Positions 35,730 to 44,605 are shown, counted from the stretch's first letter. The stretch is DNA of 64,000 nt from Solirubrobacterales bacterium 70-9 (GCA_903970625.1 CAJCJG010000159.1:1-64000), one strand, 5' to 3'. A program made the numbers and translations. The notes: generated by a model from the sequence alone, not told the origin.

Positions 35730-36424
35730 GGTTTTCCTTTCGTCAAGGGCGGCGCCAGCGCCTTGTCCTTGTAGCGGCACCACTCGGCGGCGACACAGCG
35801 CCAGCATTCGGGGGCGCGTGCCTTACAGCAATAGCGCCCATGCAGGATCAGCCAATGGTGCGCGTCGCGCAGCATCTCGGGCGGCACGCGCGCGACCAAC
35901 TGGTCCTCCACCGCGCGCGGTGTCTTGCCGGGTGCGATGCCGGTGCGGTTGCCGAGCCGGAAAATGTGGGTATCGACGGCCATGGTCGCGGCCCCGAACG
36001 CCACGTTCATCACCACGTTGGCCGTTTTGCGGCCCACGCCGGGCAGCGCCTCCAGCGCCTCGCGGTCGCCCGGCACCTCACCGCCGTGCTGCTCCACCAG
36101 CAGCCGTGCCAGCGCTGCCACGTTCTTTGCCTTGCCCTGCCACAGCCCGATGGTGCGGATGAACGGGCCGATGCCTGCCGCTCCCAGGGCCGCCATCGCC
36201 TGCGGTGTCGGGGCCGCCGCAAACAGCGCCGGCGTCGCCCGATTCACGCTCACGTCGGTCGCCTGGGCAGAGAGCACGACCGCCACCAGCAACTCGAACG
36301 GGTTGGCATAACGCAACTCGCTCTCCGGCGCCGGGTTGACGCGCGCCAGCGCCTCCAGGAACGCACGCACGTCGGCGCGCGGCATGGCGCGGGTGCGGGT
36401 CGGACGTTTTGTGGCGGCGGGCAT
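35726..36424 (-). CDS. nth: Endonuclease III
   Basis: DNA glycosylase/AP lyase of 232 residues that removes oxidised pyrimidines in base-excision repair. It has the helix-hairpin-helix LPGVGRKTANVV with catalytic Lys133, catalytic Asp151 in VDTHIFRLGNR, and the 4Fe-4S ligands C200-x6-C207-x2-C210-x5-C216. The N-terminus may start at a second ATG 13 codons in; the first carries a basic tail. It is divergent from the DUF2244 gene over 55 bp. Confidence 0.95.
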   Translation of the reverse strand: MPAATKRPTRTRAMPRADVRAFLEALARVNPAPESELRYANPFELLVAVVLSAQATDVSVNRATPALFAAAPTPQAMAALGAAGIGPFIRTIGLWQGKAKNVAALARLLVEQHGGEVPGDREALEALPGVGRKTANVVMNVAFGAATMAVDTHIFRLGNRTGIAPGKTPRAVEDQLVARVPPEMLRDAHHWLILHGRYCCKARAPECWRCVAAEWCRYKDKALAPPLTKGKP

Positions 36425-36479
36425 GGCGAAAGTGTCGCGGGCGGGGCGGCAACTGGCAAGCGCGTGCTATATCCCGTCG

Positions 36480-36977
36480 ATGCCCACCGAAAATCCGCTC
36501 TTCGAAGCCGTCATCGTGCCGCACCGCAGCCTGACCCGGCGCGGCCTGCGCATCCTGCTCGGCGTCATCGTATTCGCTTGCACTGTCAACGCGGCGGTCT
36601 TCGTGGCGATTGGCGCTTGGCCGGTAGGCGGCTTCACCGGCGTCGAACTCCTGCTCGCAGCCCTGCTGCTCCGGCTGAGCGCAACCTCGGCACGCGCCAG
36701 CGAAATGGTGCTACTGACCAGCGACACACTGCGCATCGTCCGTACCGACCCGAAGGGCCGCAGGGTGGAGGAGACGATGTCGCCGGCGTGGCTGGCGATC
36801 ACGCTGGAGGAGCGGGCGGGGCGCGTGCCCGGCCTGTGGCTCGCCGTGCGTGGCCGATCCGTCGAAATTGGCCGCAGTCTCGGGGAGGCGGAAAAGCGGG
36901 ATCTGGCCAAGGCGCTGGACGACGCGCTGTATCGCTGGCGCAACCCGCGCTTCGACAATCCGCAGCTGGCGGATTAG
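36480..36977 (+). CDS. DUF2244 domain membrane protein
   Basis: Integral membrane protein of 165 residues with two adjacent helices (LRILLGVIVFACTVNAAVFVAI and GGFTGVELLLAALLL), then a cytoplasmic beta-rich domain containing MVLLTSDTLRIVRTDPKGR and WLAVRGRSVEIGRSL. This matches DUF2244, a family common in Alphaproteobacteria that often sits by nth. The role is unknown. The stop overlaps the convergent XRE regulator stop by 4 bp. Confidence 0.85.
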   Translation: MPTENPLFEAVIVPHRSLTRRGLRILLGVIVFACTVNAAVFVAIGAWPVGGFTGVELLLAALLLRLSATSARASEMVLLTSDTLRIVRTDPKGRRVEETMSPAWLAITLEERAGRVPGLWLAVRGRSVEIGRSLGEAEKRDLAKALDDALYRWRNPRFDNPQLAD

Positions 36978-37444
36978 GTCGTGGGTTCCGGCGCCAGCGA
37001 CTTCACCAGATCCAGCACGCGTTTGCGCACGGCGCTGTCGGTGATGCGGTAATAGGCACGCACCAGATCCAGCGTCTCCCGCCGGTTCATCGGGTCGTCG
37101 GCCGTCGCCCCATAGCCTTCCTGCGGCTCTGAGAAAGCATAGGTGCGCCGCCCGCCCACGCCGGCGCTCTGGCCACCGTATGCCCCGGTCAACGGCTCCG
37201 GCATGTCGTCGAAGAAGAAGCTTATCGGCACGTCCAGCACCCGCGACAGGTCGAACAGCCGCGACGCGCCGACGCGATTGACCCCCCGCTCGTATTTCTG
37301 CACCTGCTGAAAGGTCAGCCCAAGCGCCTCGCCGAGCCGTTCCTGGGACAGTCCCATCAGCGTCCGCCGCAGCCGGATGCGCGAGCCGACATGCACGTCG
37401 ATCGGGCTGGGCCGGGACTCCTTGTCACCACCAGACTCGTCCAT
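36974..37444 (-). CDS. XRE-family HTH transcriptional regulator
   Basis: DNA-binding protein of 156 residues. A Cro/CI helix-turn-helix lies at about 18-75, with GLSQERLGEALGLTFQQVQK YERG-type sequence and the recognition helix around FQQVQKYE. The C-terminus has an acidic linker (FFFDDMPEP) and a helical tail (LDLVRAYYRITDSAVRKRVL). The ATG at 37444 follows a GGGGGTGG site; a longer reading to 37528 adds 28 unlikely residues. In related genomes this regulator sits between lnt and metK; here lnt is directly upstream. Confidence 0.88.
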   Translation of the reverse strand: MDESGGDKESRPSPIDVHVGSRIRLRRTLMGLSQERLGEALGLTFQQVQKYERGVNRVGASRLFDLSRVLDVPISFFFDDMPEPLTGAYGGQSAGVGGRRTYAFSEPQEGYGATADDPMNRRETLDLVRAYYRITDSAVRKRVLDLVKSLAPEPTT

Positions 37445-37579
37445 AGCCACCCCCGGTTGCGAAACGTTCCCGCCCACCCCTGAGTGATCGGTTGCCGAAT
37501 GATTAACGACACAACCGAAGCACGTCAACGATTTCCTCTTTCAATGAAGAAAATCTCAAATTCGATGCATGCGGGCGGT

Positions 37580-39100
37580 TCAGTCGTTAAAACTCCTCAG
37601 ACGCACCACGCCGGCGAGCAACGCCAGCCCCGCCAACACCCCGGGAATGGCCAAACCGAGGCGGGCGAACGGGGGCGCCGCAACTTTGCCTTGCAACGCC
37701 ACCACAACCGTACCTGTCACATCCATCCCCAATCGTGCCTGCTCGCGGCCATAGGCGTCGAACGCGGCGGAGATGCCGGTGTTGGCGGCGCGAACCAACG
37801 GTAGTCCTTCCTCCACCGCGCGCAACCGCGCGGCAGCGAGATGCTGGCGCGGGCCGCTGGAGTCGCCGAACCATGCATCGTTGGTCACGTTGACCAGCCA
37901 GTCCGGCCGGTCGGGGGCATCGACCACCTCGCCCGGAAAGATCGCCTCGTAGCAGATCAGCGGCCCGAGCGGCGGCAAGCCTGGCACATGCAGCGTCTGC
38001 GGTCCCGGCCCGGGCACGAAACCGTCGCCATGCACCAGTTGCACGGCCACCGGGACCCAGGCGGGCGAGTATTCGCCGAACGGCACAAGATGCCATTTGT
38101 CGTAGATCGCCGCCGGCTGCCCAGGCCCGACCAGCGCCATCAAGCTGTTGCGCGGCCGGTCGTCCGCCCCGAAGCGGTCGCTACCGATCAGCCCGGTCGC
38201 CCCCTCGATCGCCCCGTCGATGGCGGCGCGGGCGGCGGCGTCGCGGTCGAGCAGGAACGGGCTCGCCCCCTCCGGCCACACGACGACGTGAACATCCGCC
38301 GGCGCCTTCGCCCGCGCCTCCTCCACCCCGGCGCGGCTCAGCGCCAGATAGCGGCGGAAGATCGCGATGGCACGGTCGCGGTTCCAGCTTTCTTGCTCGG
38401 CGACGTTGCCCTGCACCAGCACCACTTCCACGCCCGGCAGCGATGGCGGCGGGGCGGACAGGCGCCATGCGCCGAACCCGGCCCAGACGAGCAGCCCGGC
38501 CACGCCCATCGCCATCCCGCGCCGGCCCAGCCCGGGCGTGGCGGCCACCAGCAGCGTGAGCAGCGTCAGCCCATGTACGCCGACCCACGCGGCTGGTTGG
38601 ATGAAGACGTCGCCGAACCCTCCGGGCACGGCCCAATCCGCACCCCACGGGTTCCACGGAAAGCCGGTGGCGACGAACTGCCGCGCCAGGTCGGTCAGCA
38701 CCCAGGCGCCCGCGAGCGCGAAGGCTCGCCGCCAGCCCGGCCGGGCGAACCAGGCAATGACGCAGGCGGCCGCGATGAACGGCGCCAAAATCAAAGCGGT
38801 CGCCGGCACGGCCAGCGGCACCAGCCACCAGTAGCGGGCCGCGTCCACCAGAATCGCCTCGGTGATCCAATACAGCCCGACCAGATGGTGCGCGAAACCG
38901 AACCAAAATCCGCGCAGAGCAGCGCCCCGCCATGTCGGCGCCCCCCCGATCAACGCCAGCAGAGCGGGCACGGCGACCAGCAGCAGTGGCAGCACGTGCA
39001 GCGGCGGCAGTGCCAGCGCCGACAGCAGGCCAAGCACCGCCGCCGCCAGATGCGCCCGCCAACCGCTCACCGTCGCGAGCCAGACAAGCGCCAATTTCAA
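37580..39100 (-). CDS. lnt: Apolipoprotein N-acyltransferase
   Basis: Inner-membrane enzyme of about 506 residues that adds the third acyl chain to lipoproteins. The N-terminal half holds six or more helices; the C-terminal nitrilase-like domain has the triad Glu277 (WPEGASP), Lys335 (YDKWHLVPFGEY) and Cys383 (LICYEAIFP). These positions agree with the E. coli enzyme. The start is uncertain: a TTG at 39100 overlaps the upstream stop (TTGA) and gives a normal N-terminus, while an ATG at 39163 would overlap the upstream gene by 67 bp. It belongs to the mucR-fur-olsB operon line. Confidence 0.93.
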   Translation of the reverse strand: MKLALVWLATVSGWRAHLAAAVLGLLSALALPPLHVLPLLLVAVPALLALIGGAPTWRGAALRGFWFGFAHHLVGLYWITEAILVDAARYWWLVPLAVPATALILAPFIAAACVIAWFARPGWRRAFALAGAWVLTDLARQFVATGFPWNPWGADWAVPGGFGDVFIQPAAWVGVHGLTLLTLLVAATPGLGRRGMAMGVAGLLVWAGFGAWRLSAPPPSLPGVEVVLVQGNVAEQESWNRDRAIAIFRRYLALSRAGVEEARAKAPADVHVVVWPEGASPFLLDRDAAARAAIDGAIEGATGLIGSDRFGADDRPRNSLMALVGPGQPAAIYDKWHLVPFGEYSPAWVPVAVQLVHGDGFVPGPGPQTLHVPGLPPLGPLICYEAIFPGEVVDAPDRPDWLVNVTNDAWFGDSSGPRQHLAAARLRAVEEGLPLVRAANTGISAAFDAYGREQARLGMDVTGTVVVALQGKVAAPPFARLGLAIPGVLAGLALLAGVVRLRSFND

Positions 39101-40062
39101 CGCGCCGGCACGACGATGCGTTCGGACGGCACGACGCCCCCGGTCAATGCCGCCGCGATGCACTCGGCCGCCATCACGCCCATCGCGGTCAAAGAGTCGG
39201 GCGTCACGCCCGCGACGTGTGGCGTCGCCAGGACGTGCGGATGCGTCAGCAACCGGTTCTCCGGGGTCGGCGGTTCCGTTGCGAACACGTCGAGCGCGGC
39301 GCCTGCGATGTGACCCGACTCGAGCGCAGCCAGCAACGCCACCTCGTCCACGATGCCGCCGCGCGCGGTGTTGACGACGAAGCCGCCCGCCGGCATCGCT
39401 GCCATGACCGCCGCGCCCACGCAGCCGCGCGTCACCTCAGTGAGCGGGCAGTGGACGGAGAGCACGTCGCTGACCGGCGCCAGTGCGAGGAGCGACTCGA
39501 CCTGCCGGACCCCGAACGCCGGGTCAACCGGCCGATTGGAATAGACGTGGATGTCCATGCCGAACGGCCGCGCCAAGGCCGCGACCGCCTGTGCAATGCC
39601 GCCAAATCCGATCAATCCCAGGCGGAGCGAAAAAATGTCGCGGCCGCTGGAGGAGGCGCCGCGCCATGTCCCTGCCGCTACCCGCGCACCGAACGGTTTG
39701 ATGCCCTTGGCCAGCGCCAGGATGGCCGCCAGCGTGTGTTCGGCGACCGCGCGGGTGTTGGAGCCGGGAGCGTTCGTTACCATCACGCCGTGCGCCGCCG
39801 CCGCCGCAAGATCGACTTCGTCCACGCCCACGCCATGCCGCGCGACGATGCGCAAGCGGGGCGAGCCGGCGATGGCGGTCGCGTTCACCTGCCCCTGCCG
39901 CGACAGAATCGCGTCCGCGCCGACACGGGCGGCCAGTTCGGCGAGGACGATGCCGGACGGGTACGGTTCCGTGTAATGAATGGCGCAGCCGGCGGCCTCA
40001 AGCACCGCGACCGCACGCGGCGCCAAACGCGGCGCGGTCATGATCACGTTGAAGCGCGCCAT
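39097..40062 (-). CDS. D-isomer-specific 2-hydroxyacid dehydrogenase
   Basis: NAD-dependent dehydrogenase of 321 residues, of the phosphoglycerate/hydroxypyruvate reductase family. The cofactor motif is GLIGFGGIAQ. Catalytic residues appear as Arg in NTARGGIVDE, Glu in FATEPPTPEN and His in ATPHVAGVT. There is no C-terminal ACT domain, so it is not the long regulated form of SerA. It starts 3 bp after olsB. The substrate is not certain; hydroxypyruvate, glyoxylate or phosphoglycerate are possible. Confidence 0.9.
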   Translation of the reverse strand: MARFNVIMTAPRLAPRAVAVLEAAGCAIHYTEPYPSGIVLAELAARVGADAILSRQGQVNATAIAGSPRLRIVARHGVGVDEVDLAAAAAHGVMVTNAPGSNTRAVAEHTLAAILALAKGIKPFGARVAAGTWRGASSSGRDIFSLRLGLIGFGGIAQAVAALARPFGMDIHVYSNRPVDPAFGVRQVESLLALAPVSDVLSVHCPLTEVTRGCVGAAVMAAMPAGGFVVNTARGGIVDEVALLAALESGHIAGAALDVFATEPPTPENRLLTHPHVLATPHVAGVTPDSLTAMGVMAAECIAAALTGGVVPSERIVVPAR

Positions 40063-40065
40063 GCG

Positions 40066-40914
40066 TTACTCCAGCGCGTCCCGCATCTGCCGCTCGTAGT
40101 GGCGGTAATATTTGTCGGTGATCAGATCGGTCTTGACGATCACGGCCACGTCCGTGGTGTTGAACTGCCGGTCGATCACCGCCCCGTCGCCCACGAAGCC
40201 GCCGAGGCGAAGGTAGCCTTTGATCAGCGGCGGCAGCCCCACCAGCGTCCGGCGCGGGTCCAGCGACGCCGGGTCGAGGCGGCGCATGTCCACGTATCGG
40301 CTGTCCAACGCACGCGGCCGAACGGCCGGGGGCGCCAGGTGGTTGTGGTACAAATAGGTCAGTTCGGCGGCAATGCCGTCCGGCTCGGTGCCGGGCAGGC
40401 TGGCACAGCCGAACATCAGGTCGATGCGATGCAGGAAGATGTAGGCGGCAATACCGCGCCACAGAAGCTGCATGGCGGCCCGTCCGCGATAGCCGGCATG
40501 CACGCAGGAACGGCCGAGTTCCATGATGTCGCCCGGAAAACTCAGCAGCGTGGAAATGTCATACTCGTCGGCGGAGTAGAACCGCCCGATCAGGTCGGCC
40601 GCAGACCGGCGGATCAGACGGTAACAGCCGACCACCGATTCGGGGCCGGTGCCCAACGCGTGGTCCAGCACCAGCAGATGGTCGGAGACGGCGTCGTACG
40701 CGTCGGCATCGCGATGCGTGCGGGCGGCGTCCTCGCTCGGTACGGCGCCCATTTCGTCGTAAAATACATGGTAGCGCAGCGCCTGCGCGGCATCGATCTC
40801 GGCGGCCGAAACGGCGAGGCGGACGCCCAGGTTGCCGCCACGCAACTCGCCGAAGCCGTTCAACAGGCCGTGCCCTTCCGGCGGTCCCGCGCCCGCGGGG
40901 ATGATCACGGTCAT
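40066..40914 (-). CDS. olsB: L-ornithine N(alpha)-acyltransferase
   Basis: GNAT-fold acyltransferase of 282 residues, OlsB-type, which transfers a 3-hydroxyacyl chain from ACP to ornithine in the first step of ornithine-lipid synthesis. Typical blocks are ALRYHVFYDEMGAVP near residue 45, IMELGRSCVHAGYRG near 130 and LPPLIKGYLRLGGFVGDGAV near 230. No OlsA acyltransferase is next to it. The gene overlaps fur/mur by 4 bp, so membrane-lipid synthesis and metal control share a transcript. Confidence 0.88.
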   Translation of the reverse strand: MTVIIPAGAGPPEGHGLLNGFGELRGGNLGVRLAVSAAEIDAAQALRYHVFYDEMGAVPSEDAARTHRDADAYDAVSDHLLVLDHALGTGPESVVGCYRLIRRSAADLIGRFYSADEYDISTLLSFPGDIMELGRSCVHAGYRGRAAMQLLWRGIAAYIFLHRIDLMFGCASLPGTEPDGIAAELTYLYHNHLAPPAVRPRALDSRYVDMRRLDPASLDPRRTLVGLPPLIKGYLRLGGFVGDGAVIDRQFNTTDVAVIVKTDLITDKYYRHYERQMRDALE

Positions 40915-41381
40915 TGGGACACCGCCGTCCGGCGGACAGGCGGCCGTTTGGCGACCGGTTTGGCCGCCGCCACCGGCTCTCGCCGGCGCCCGAACAGTTC
41001 CAGCCGATGCGACACCAGGTCGAAGCCGAGCCGGGCGGCGATCGCGGCAAGCACGCGCTCGTGCTCGGAATCCTCGAATTCGATCACGCGCCCCGTCTCC
41101 ACATCGATGAGGTGATGATGATGGCCGTGCTCGCTGGGCTCGTAGCGTGCCCGGCCGCCGCCGAAATCGCGACGCTCTAGGATACCCTTCTCTTCCAGAA
41201 GCCGCACCGTCCGATAGACCGTGGCAATGGAGATTCGGTTGTCCAAGGCACTCGCGCGCCGGTACAATTCCTCGACATCGGGGTGGTCGCCGGTGTCGGA
41301 CAGCACGCGGGCGATGACGCGGCGCTGGCCCGTCATCTTCAAACCCCGTTCGACGCAGAGGCGTTCGATGCGGCTTTCCAT
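40911..41381 (-). CDS. Fur/Mur-family metal-responsive regulator
   Basis: Winged-helix metalloregulator of 156 residues. The DNA-binding part includes TGQRRVIARVLSDTGDHPD and SIATVYRTVRLLEEKGILER. The metal-site region is HHHHLIDVETGRVIEF, with no CxxC pair of structural cysteines as in E. coli Fur; in Alphaproteobacteria such proteins often act as Mur (manganese) or iron regulators. The C-terminal tail is basic and proline-rich. The ATG at 41381 gives the usual length. It lies between mucR and olsB. Confidence 0.88.
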   Translation of the reverse strand: MESRIERLCVERGLKMTGQRRVIARVLSDTGDHPDVEELYRRASALDNRISIATVYRTVRLLEEKGILERRDFGGGRARYEPSEHGHHHHLIDVETGRVIEFEDSEHERVLAAIAARLGFDLVSHRLELFGRRREPVAAAKPVAKRPPVRRTAVSQ

Positions 41382-41451
41382 CCTGGTCCCAGCGTTCCCC
41401 GGTTTTCCATCGTCCGGGGCGATTGGCGTGGGCAGGTTACATGGCAGGGGC

Positions 41452-41476
41452 GGCGGGAGGCAAACTTGCCCCCGCC
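41452..41476 (-). terminator. Hairpin between mucR and fur genes
   Basis: An inverted repeat, GGCGGGAGGCAA and TTGCCCCCGCC around a 2-nt loop with a 1-nt bulge, lies 68 bp after the mucR stop. It has no T-run. It may terminate or attenuate mucR transcription ahead of fur. Confidence 0.45.
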
Positions 41477-41543
41477 TCACCCGTCATCGTGCCGGTCCGA
41501 GAATGGAGTCGGCGACGTGTACAGCCCGACGCCGCCGACGCCG

Positions 41544-41957
41544 TCACTTGCGGCCGCGCGGCTTGGTGCCGAGACCGATCTTCTTGGCCAGCGACGAACG
41601 ATGGCGGGCGTAATTTGGCGCCACCATCGGATAGTCCGGCGGCAGGCCCCACCGCTCGCGGTACTGCTCGGGCGTCATGTTGTAGGCGGTCTTGAGGTGG
41701 CGCTTCAGCATTTTCAGCTTCTTGCCGTCCTCCAGACATACGATATGGTCCGGGAACACCGATTTCTTCACCGGAACGGCCGGCTGCGGCTTGTCGGGCT
41801 GCGGTGCCTCCTTGCCGACGCCGGCGAGTGTCCGATAGACATCCTGGATCAAGGACGGAAGCGCATCAGGTGTCACGGAGTTGTTCGAGACGTGCGCCGA
41901 GACGATCTGCGCAGTCAGTCCAAGCACATCCGGCGTAACAGCGGCGTCGGTCATCAT
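41544..41957 (-). CDS. MucR/Ros-family transcriptional regulator
   Basis: Zinc-finger-type regulator of 137 residues. The N-terminus carries the oligomerisation segment (TAQIVSAHVSNNSV), and the core has VCLEDGKKLKMLKRHL then AYNMTPEQYRERWGL with DYPMVAPNYARHRSSLAK. MucR proteins control exopolysaccharide, motility and cell cycle and act as H-NS-like silencers. It may help regulate the glycan cluster at 53-64 kb (inference). Two adjacent ATGs (41957, 41954) can start it. It is divergent from the TusA-like gene. Confidence 0.93.
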   Translation of the reverse strand: MMTDAAVTPDVLGLTAQIVSAHVSNNSVTPDALPSLIQDVYRTLAGVGKEAPQPDKPQPAVPVKKSVFPDHIVCLEDGKKLKMLKRHLKTAYNMTPEQYRERWGLPPDYPMVAPNYARHRSSLAKKIGLGTKPRGRK

Positions 41958-42047
41958 ACTCCCTTTCGAACCTCAGGACTTGCGCCATATAGGTGATCGT
42001 CCCAGAGTTTCGCAACGGATATTTCGCAGGGAAACAACAGTCCAGTC

Positions 42048-42317
42048 ATGCCCAAGACCAACGCCTCTCCGGAATCGCCTGCCGAACCGGTTGCTGATCG
42101 CACGCTCGACATTACCGCGCAAGTGTGTCCGATGACATTCGTTCGCACACGGCTTGCGCTTGACTGCATGGCGACCGGGCAAGTTTTGCAGGTGTTGTTG
42201 CGCGGCGACGAACCGCGCAGGAACGTTCCCGCCACGGCCGAGGCACAAGGCCATGTTGTGCTGGCGCAGACAGACGGCGCGGATGGTATTACGAGGCTGT
42301 GGCTGCGACGGGGCTGA
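42048..42317 (+). CDS. TusA/SirA-like sulfurtransferase family protein
   Basis: Small protein of 89 residues with the TusA fold: a beta-alpha-beta pattern with TLDITAQVCPMTFVRTRLAL and the later TGQVLQVLLRGDEPRRN. The cysteine of the Cys-Pro motif is kept, but the usual CPxP is CPMT, as in a subgroup found in Alphaproteobacteria. TusA-type proteins carry persulfide sulfur for tRNA or cofactor thiolation. Its last 29 bp overlap the convergent rimI gene. Confidence 0.85.
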   Translation: MPKTNASPESPAEPVADRTLDITAQVCPMTFVRTRLALDCMATGQVLQVLLRGDEPRRNVPATAEAQGHVVLAQTDGADGITRLWLRRG

Positions 42318-42738
42318 GGGTTTTTGCCAATACCAGCGCGTCGGACCCGTCTTGGTAATAACGAGGGCGATGACCGACCGTTTCGTAGCCAGCCGACTTA
42401 TACATCGCGCGAGCAACGACATTCTCCGCCGCCACCTCCAGAAACAGTCTGCGCCCGCCCGCCTCGGCGGCCCGCGCTTCGGCCGCCCGCAACAGCGTTC
42501 TGCCATGTCCGGCGCCGCGGGCGGCCGGCACGACGCCGATGGTCAGAATTTCCGCCTCGTCGGCGGCCACCCGTGCCAGCACAAGGCCGGCGCCCGGCAA
42601 GATGAGTCCGAAAATGCCGGGCAGCCCGAGTTGGACCGCAAACGCCTCGGCGCCCCAATGCTCGGCGGGTGGGAAGGCCAGCGCGTGCAGCGCGGCCAGC
42701 ACGGCCGCGTGCGCCTGGGATGTCGGGACCGGGATCAC
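42289..42738 (-). CDS. rimI: Ribosomal-protein-alanine N-acetyltransferase (RimI-like)
   Basis: GNAT acetyltransferase of 149 residues. The acetyl-CoA motif is PAARGAGHGRTLL and the later block reads LFLEVAAENVVARAMYKSAG with GYETVGHRPRYYQ, typical of RimI. It probably acetylates the N-terminus of ribosomal protein S18 or related targets. It overlaps tsaB by 4 bp; this tsaB-rimI pair is widespread. Confidence 0.88.
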   Translation of the reverse strand: MIPVPTSQAHAAVLAALHALAFPPAEHWGAEAFAVQLGLPGIFGLILPGAGLVLARVAADEAEILTIGVVPAARGAGHGRTLLRAAEARAAEAGGRRLFLEVAAENVVARAMYKSAGYETVGHRPRYYQDGSDALVLAKTLSPVAATAS

Positions 42739-43391
42739 CCCACCGGCGCCGGGCGCAGCCCGCCGGCCGGCAGTTTGGCTTCGGGTGGGTCGATATACAG
42801 CGGCTGCGCCGCGAGCGGCGGCAGGTCGCCCAGCAGCCGCCGCGCGCCGACGCGCGCCACGTCCGACGCATGTGGCACGCGAGCATTGGACAGCATCACA
42901 TCGTCCCCCCGCGCCGCCAGCCGGGCCGCGACCGCCACCGCCGCGTCGCCGGTCACGGAAACCGGCACGCCGGCTTGCGGCAACTCATCCACCGGGACGG
43001 CGCGCGCGGCTCCGCCGGTATCGAGGAAGACGCGCCCACGCCGGCTGTCGATGGCACACCACACGGCCCTGCTGCCGGGCGGCAGGGCGGCCGCCAGAGC
43101 CTCGGCCACCGTGACCCCGACAATGGGACGCCCGGCCCCCAGTGCCAGCCCATTCGCCAACGACAGCGCGGCCCGAAGGCCGGTAAAACTGCCCGGCCCG
43201 ATGGTGACGGCGATCCCGTCCAGATCGGACGCGGACACGCCGGCCTCGGCCAGCACCGAGGCAACCATCGGCGCCAACGACCCGGCCTGTCCGCGACCAC
43301 CGGCGGCCGACCGCTCCCCCACCACCAATCCGTCGCGGACCAGCGCCACGGACGCACGGGCCAAAGCGGCGTCGATCCCCAGCATCAGCAT
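42735..43391 (-). CDS. tsaB: tRNA threonylcarbamoyladenosine synthesis protein TsaB
   Basis: ASKHA-fold protein of 218 residues, partner of TsaD in making t6A37 on tRNAs reading ANN codons. The N-terminus MLMLGIDAALARASVAL and the block AVTIGPGSFTGLRAAL at about 61-76 are diagnostic of TsaB. The C-terminal lobe is shorter than TsaD and lacks its metal histidines. It starts an operon with rimI. Confidence 0.92.
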   Translation of the reverse strand: MLMLGIDAALARASVALVRDGLVVGERSAAGGRGQAGSLAPMVASVLAEAGVSASDLDGIAVTIGPGSFTGLRAALSLANGLALGAGRPIVGVTVAEALAAALPPGSRAVWCAIDSRRGRVFLDTGGAARAVPVDELPQAGVPVSVTGDAAVAVAARLAARGDDVMLSNARVPHASDVARVGARRLLGDLPPLAAQPLYIDPPEAKLPAGGLRPAPVG

Positions 43392-43418
43392 GGCCGCGCG
43401 CCGATGCCGGGACGCGAC

Positions 43419-44003
43419 CTAGACGATCTGGCAGGCTTCGGCGAACTCGAAGCGCGGGCTGCGGCCAAAAATCTTGGAGGCATCGCCATGGCCAAGATTG
43501 ACCAGAAAATTGGACTTCCAGCCGTTCTCCGCAAAGAATGCCTCGTCCACCTTGCCCTTGTCGAAGCCCGACATCGCGCCGGTGTCGATGCCGAGCGCGC
43601 GGGCGGCGATGATGAGATAGGCGCCCTGTAAGGTCGAATTGCGGAACGCCGTCTCGGTCGCCAGCGCCTCGCTGCTGACGAACCACGCGCGCGCGTCGGC
43701 GTGCGGAAACAGCTTCGGCAACTGGTCGTAGAATTTCGGATCGTAGGCGACGATCACCGTGACCGGCGCCGACATCGTTTTTTCCAGATTGCCGGCCGAC
43801 AGCGCCGGCTTCAGCTTTTCCTTGGCCTCCGGCGTCCGGACGAACACGAACCGCGCCGGCGAGCAATTGGCCGAGGTCGGGCCGAACTTCAGCAGGTCGA
43901 AGATGGCATGCAGGTCTTCATCCGTGACCGGCTGGTCGGTCCAGCCGTTGTGGGTGCGGGCCTCGCGGAACAGGGTATCGAGCGCGCTAGCGTCGAGCGT
44001 CAT
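43419..44003 (-). CDS. RutE-like nitroreductase, malonic semialdehyde reductase type
   Basis: FMN nitroreductase-fold enzyme of 194 residues. The N-terminal part holds [20 protein letters not shown], then [16 protein letters not shown], which is typical of RutE/HadB-type reductases. RutE reduces malonic semialdehyde from uracil breakdown, but no other rut genes are here, so a general aldehyde/nitro reductase role is equally possible. It lies between the NifU-like gene and tsaB on the same strand. Confidence 0.88.
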   Translation of the reverse strand: MTLDASALDTLFREARTHNGWTDQPVTDEDLHAIFDLLKFGPTSANCSPARFVFVRTPEAKEKLKPALSAGNLEKTMSAPVTVIVAYDPKFYDQLPKLFPHADARAWFVSSEALATETAFRNSTLQGAYLIIAARALGIDTGAMSGFDKGKVDEAFFAENGWKSNFLVNLGHGDASKIFGRSPRFEFAEACQIV

Positions 44004-44047
44004 CTGGGTGTCTTTCGTATGATGTCAAAATCTTTGGGCGGAAGACT

Positions 44048-44605
44048 CTAGTAGGCGACCTGCTCCACAGCGGTCACTTCGGGCACGTAGTGCTTCAGCA
44101 TGTTCTCGATGCCGTGCTTCAGCGTCGCGGTGGAGGACGGGCAGCCGCTGCACGCGCCCTGCATGTGGAGCCGCACCACGCCGTCGCGGAACCCCCGGAA
44201 CACGATGTCGCCGCCGTCGCCGGCCACCGCCGGGCGGACCCGCGTGTCCAGCAACTCCTTGATTTGTAGAACGATCTCCGCGTCTTCCGGTGCGACGTCC
44301 TCGGCCGCGTCGGCTTGCCCGCCTTCGATCACCGGGCGGCCGGCGACGAAATGCTCCATGATCGCGCCAAGCACTTGCGGCTTCAGCGACTGCCAGCCGG
44401 TCTCGTTGGCCTTCGTCACCGTGATGAAGTCGCCGCCGAGGAACACGCGGGCGACGCCGGGCAGGGCGAACAGGGCGGTGGCCAGCGGGCTGCGCTCGGC
44501 GGCCTCCGGGGCGGCGAAATCGGCCGTCGCGGCGCCCATAACGTCCCGCCCGGGCAGGAATTTCAGGGTCGCCGGATTCGGCGTGCCTTCGGTCTCGATG
44601 AACAT
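44048..44605 (-). CDS. NifU/NfuA-like Fe-S cluster scaffold protein
   Basis: Protein of 185 residues. The N-terminal Nfu_N domain starts MFIETEGTPNPATLKFLPGR, and the C-terminal NifU domain carries CSGCPSS, whose C-x-x-C binds the transferable cluster. It also has VRPAVAGDGGDIVF before this motif. GAGGAG lies 7 nt upstream of the ATG. Such scaffolds deliver 4Fe-4S clusters to enzymes like lipoate synthase. An intergenic space of about 148 bp separates it from the divergent D-amino-acid dehydrogenase gene. Confidence 0.92.
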   Translation of the reverse strand: MFIETEGTPNPATLKFLPGRDVMGAATADFAAPEAAERSPLATALFALPGVARVFLGGDFITVTKANETGWQSLKPQVLGAIMEHFVAGRPVIEGGQADAAEDVAPEDAEIVLQIKELLDTRVRPAVAGDGGDIVFRGFRDGVVRLHMQGACSGCPSSTATLKHGIENMLKHYVPEVTAVEQVAY

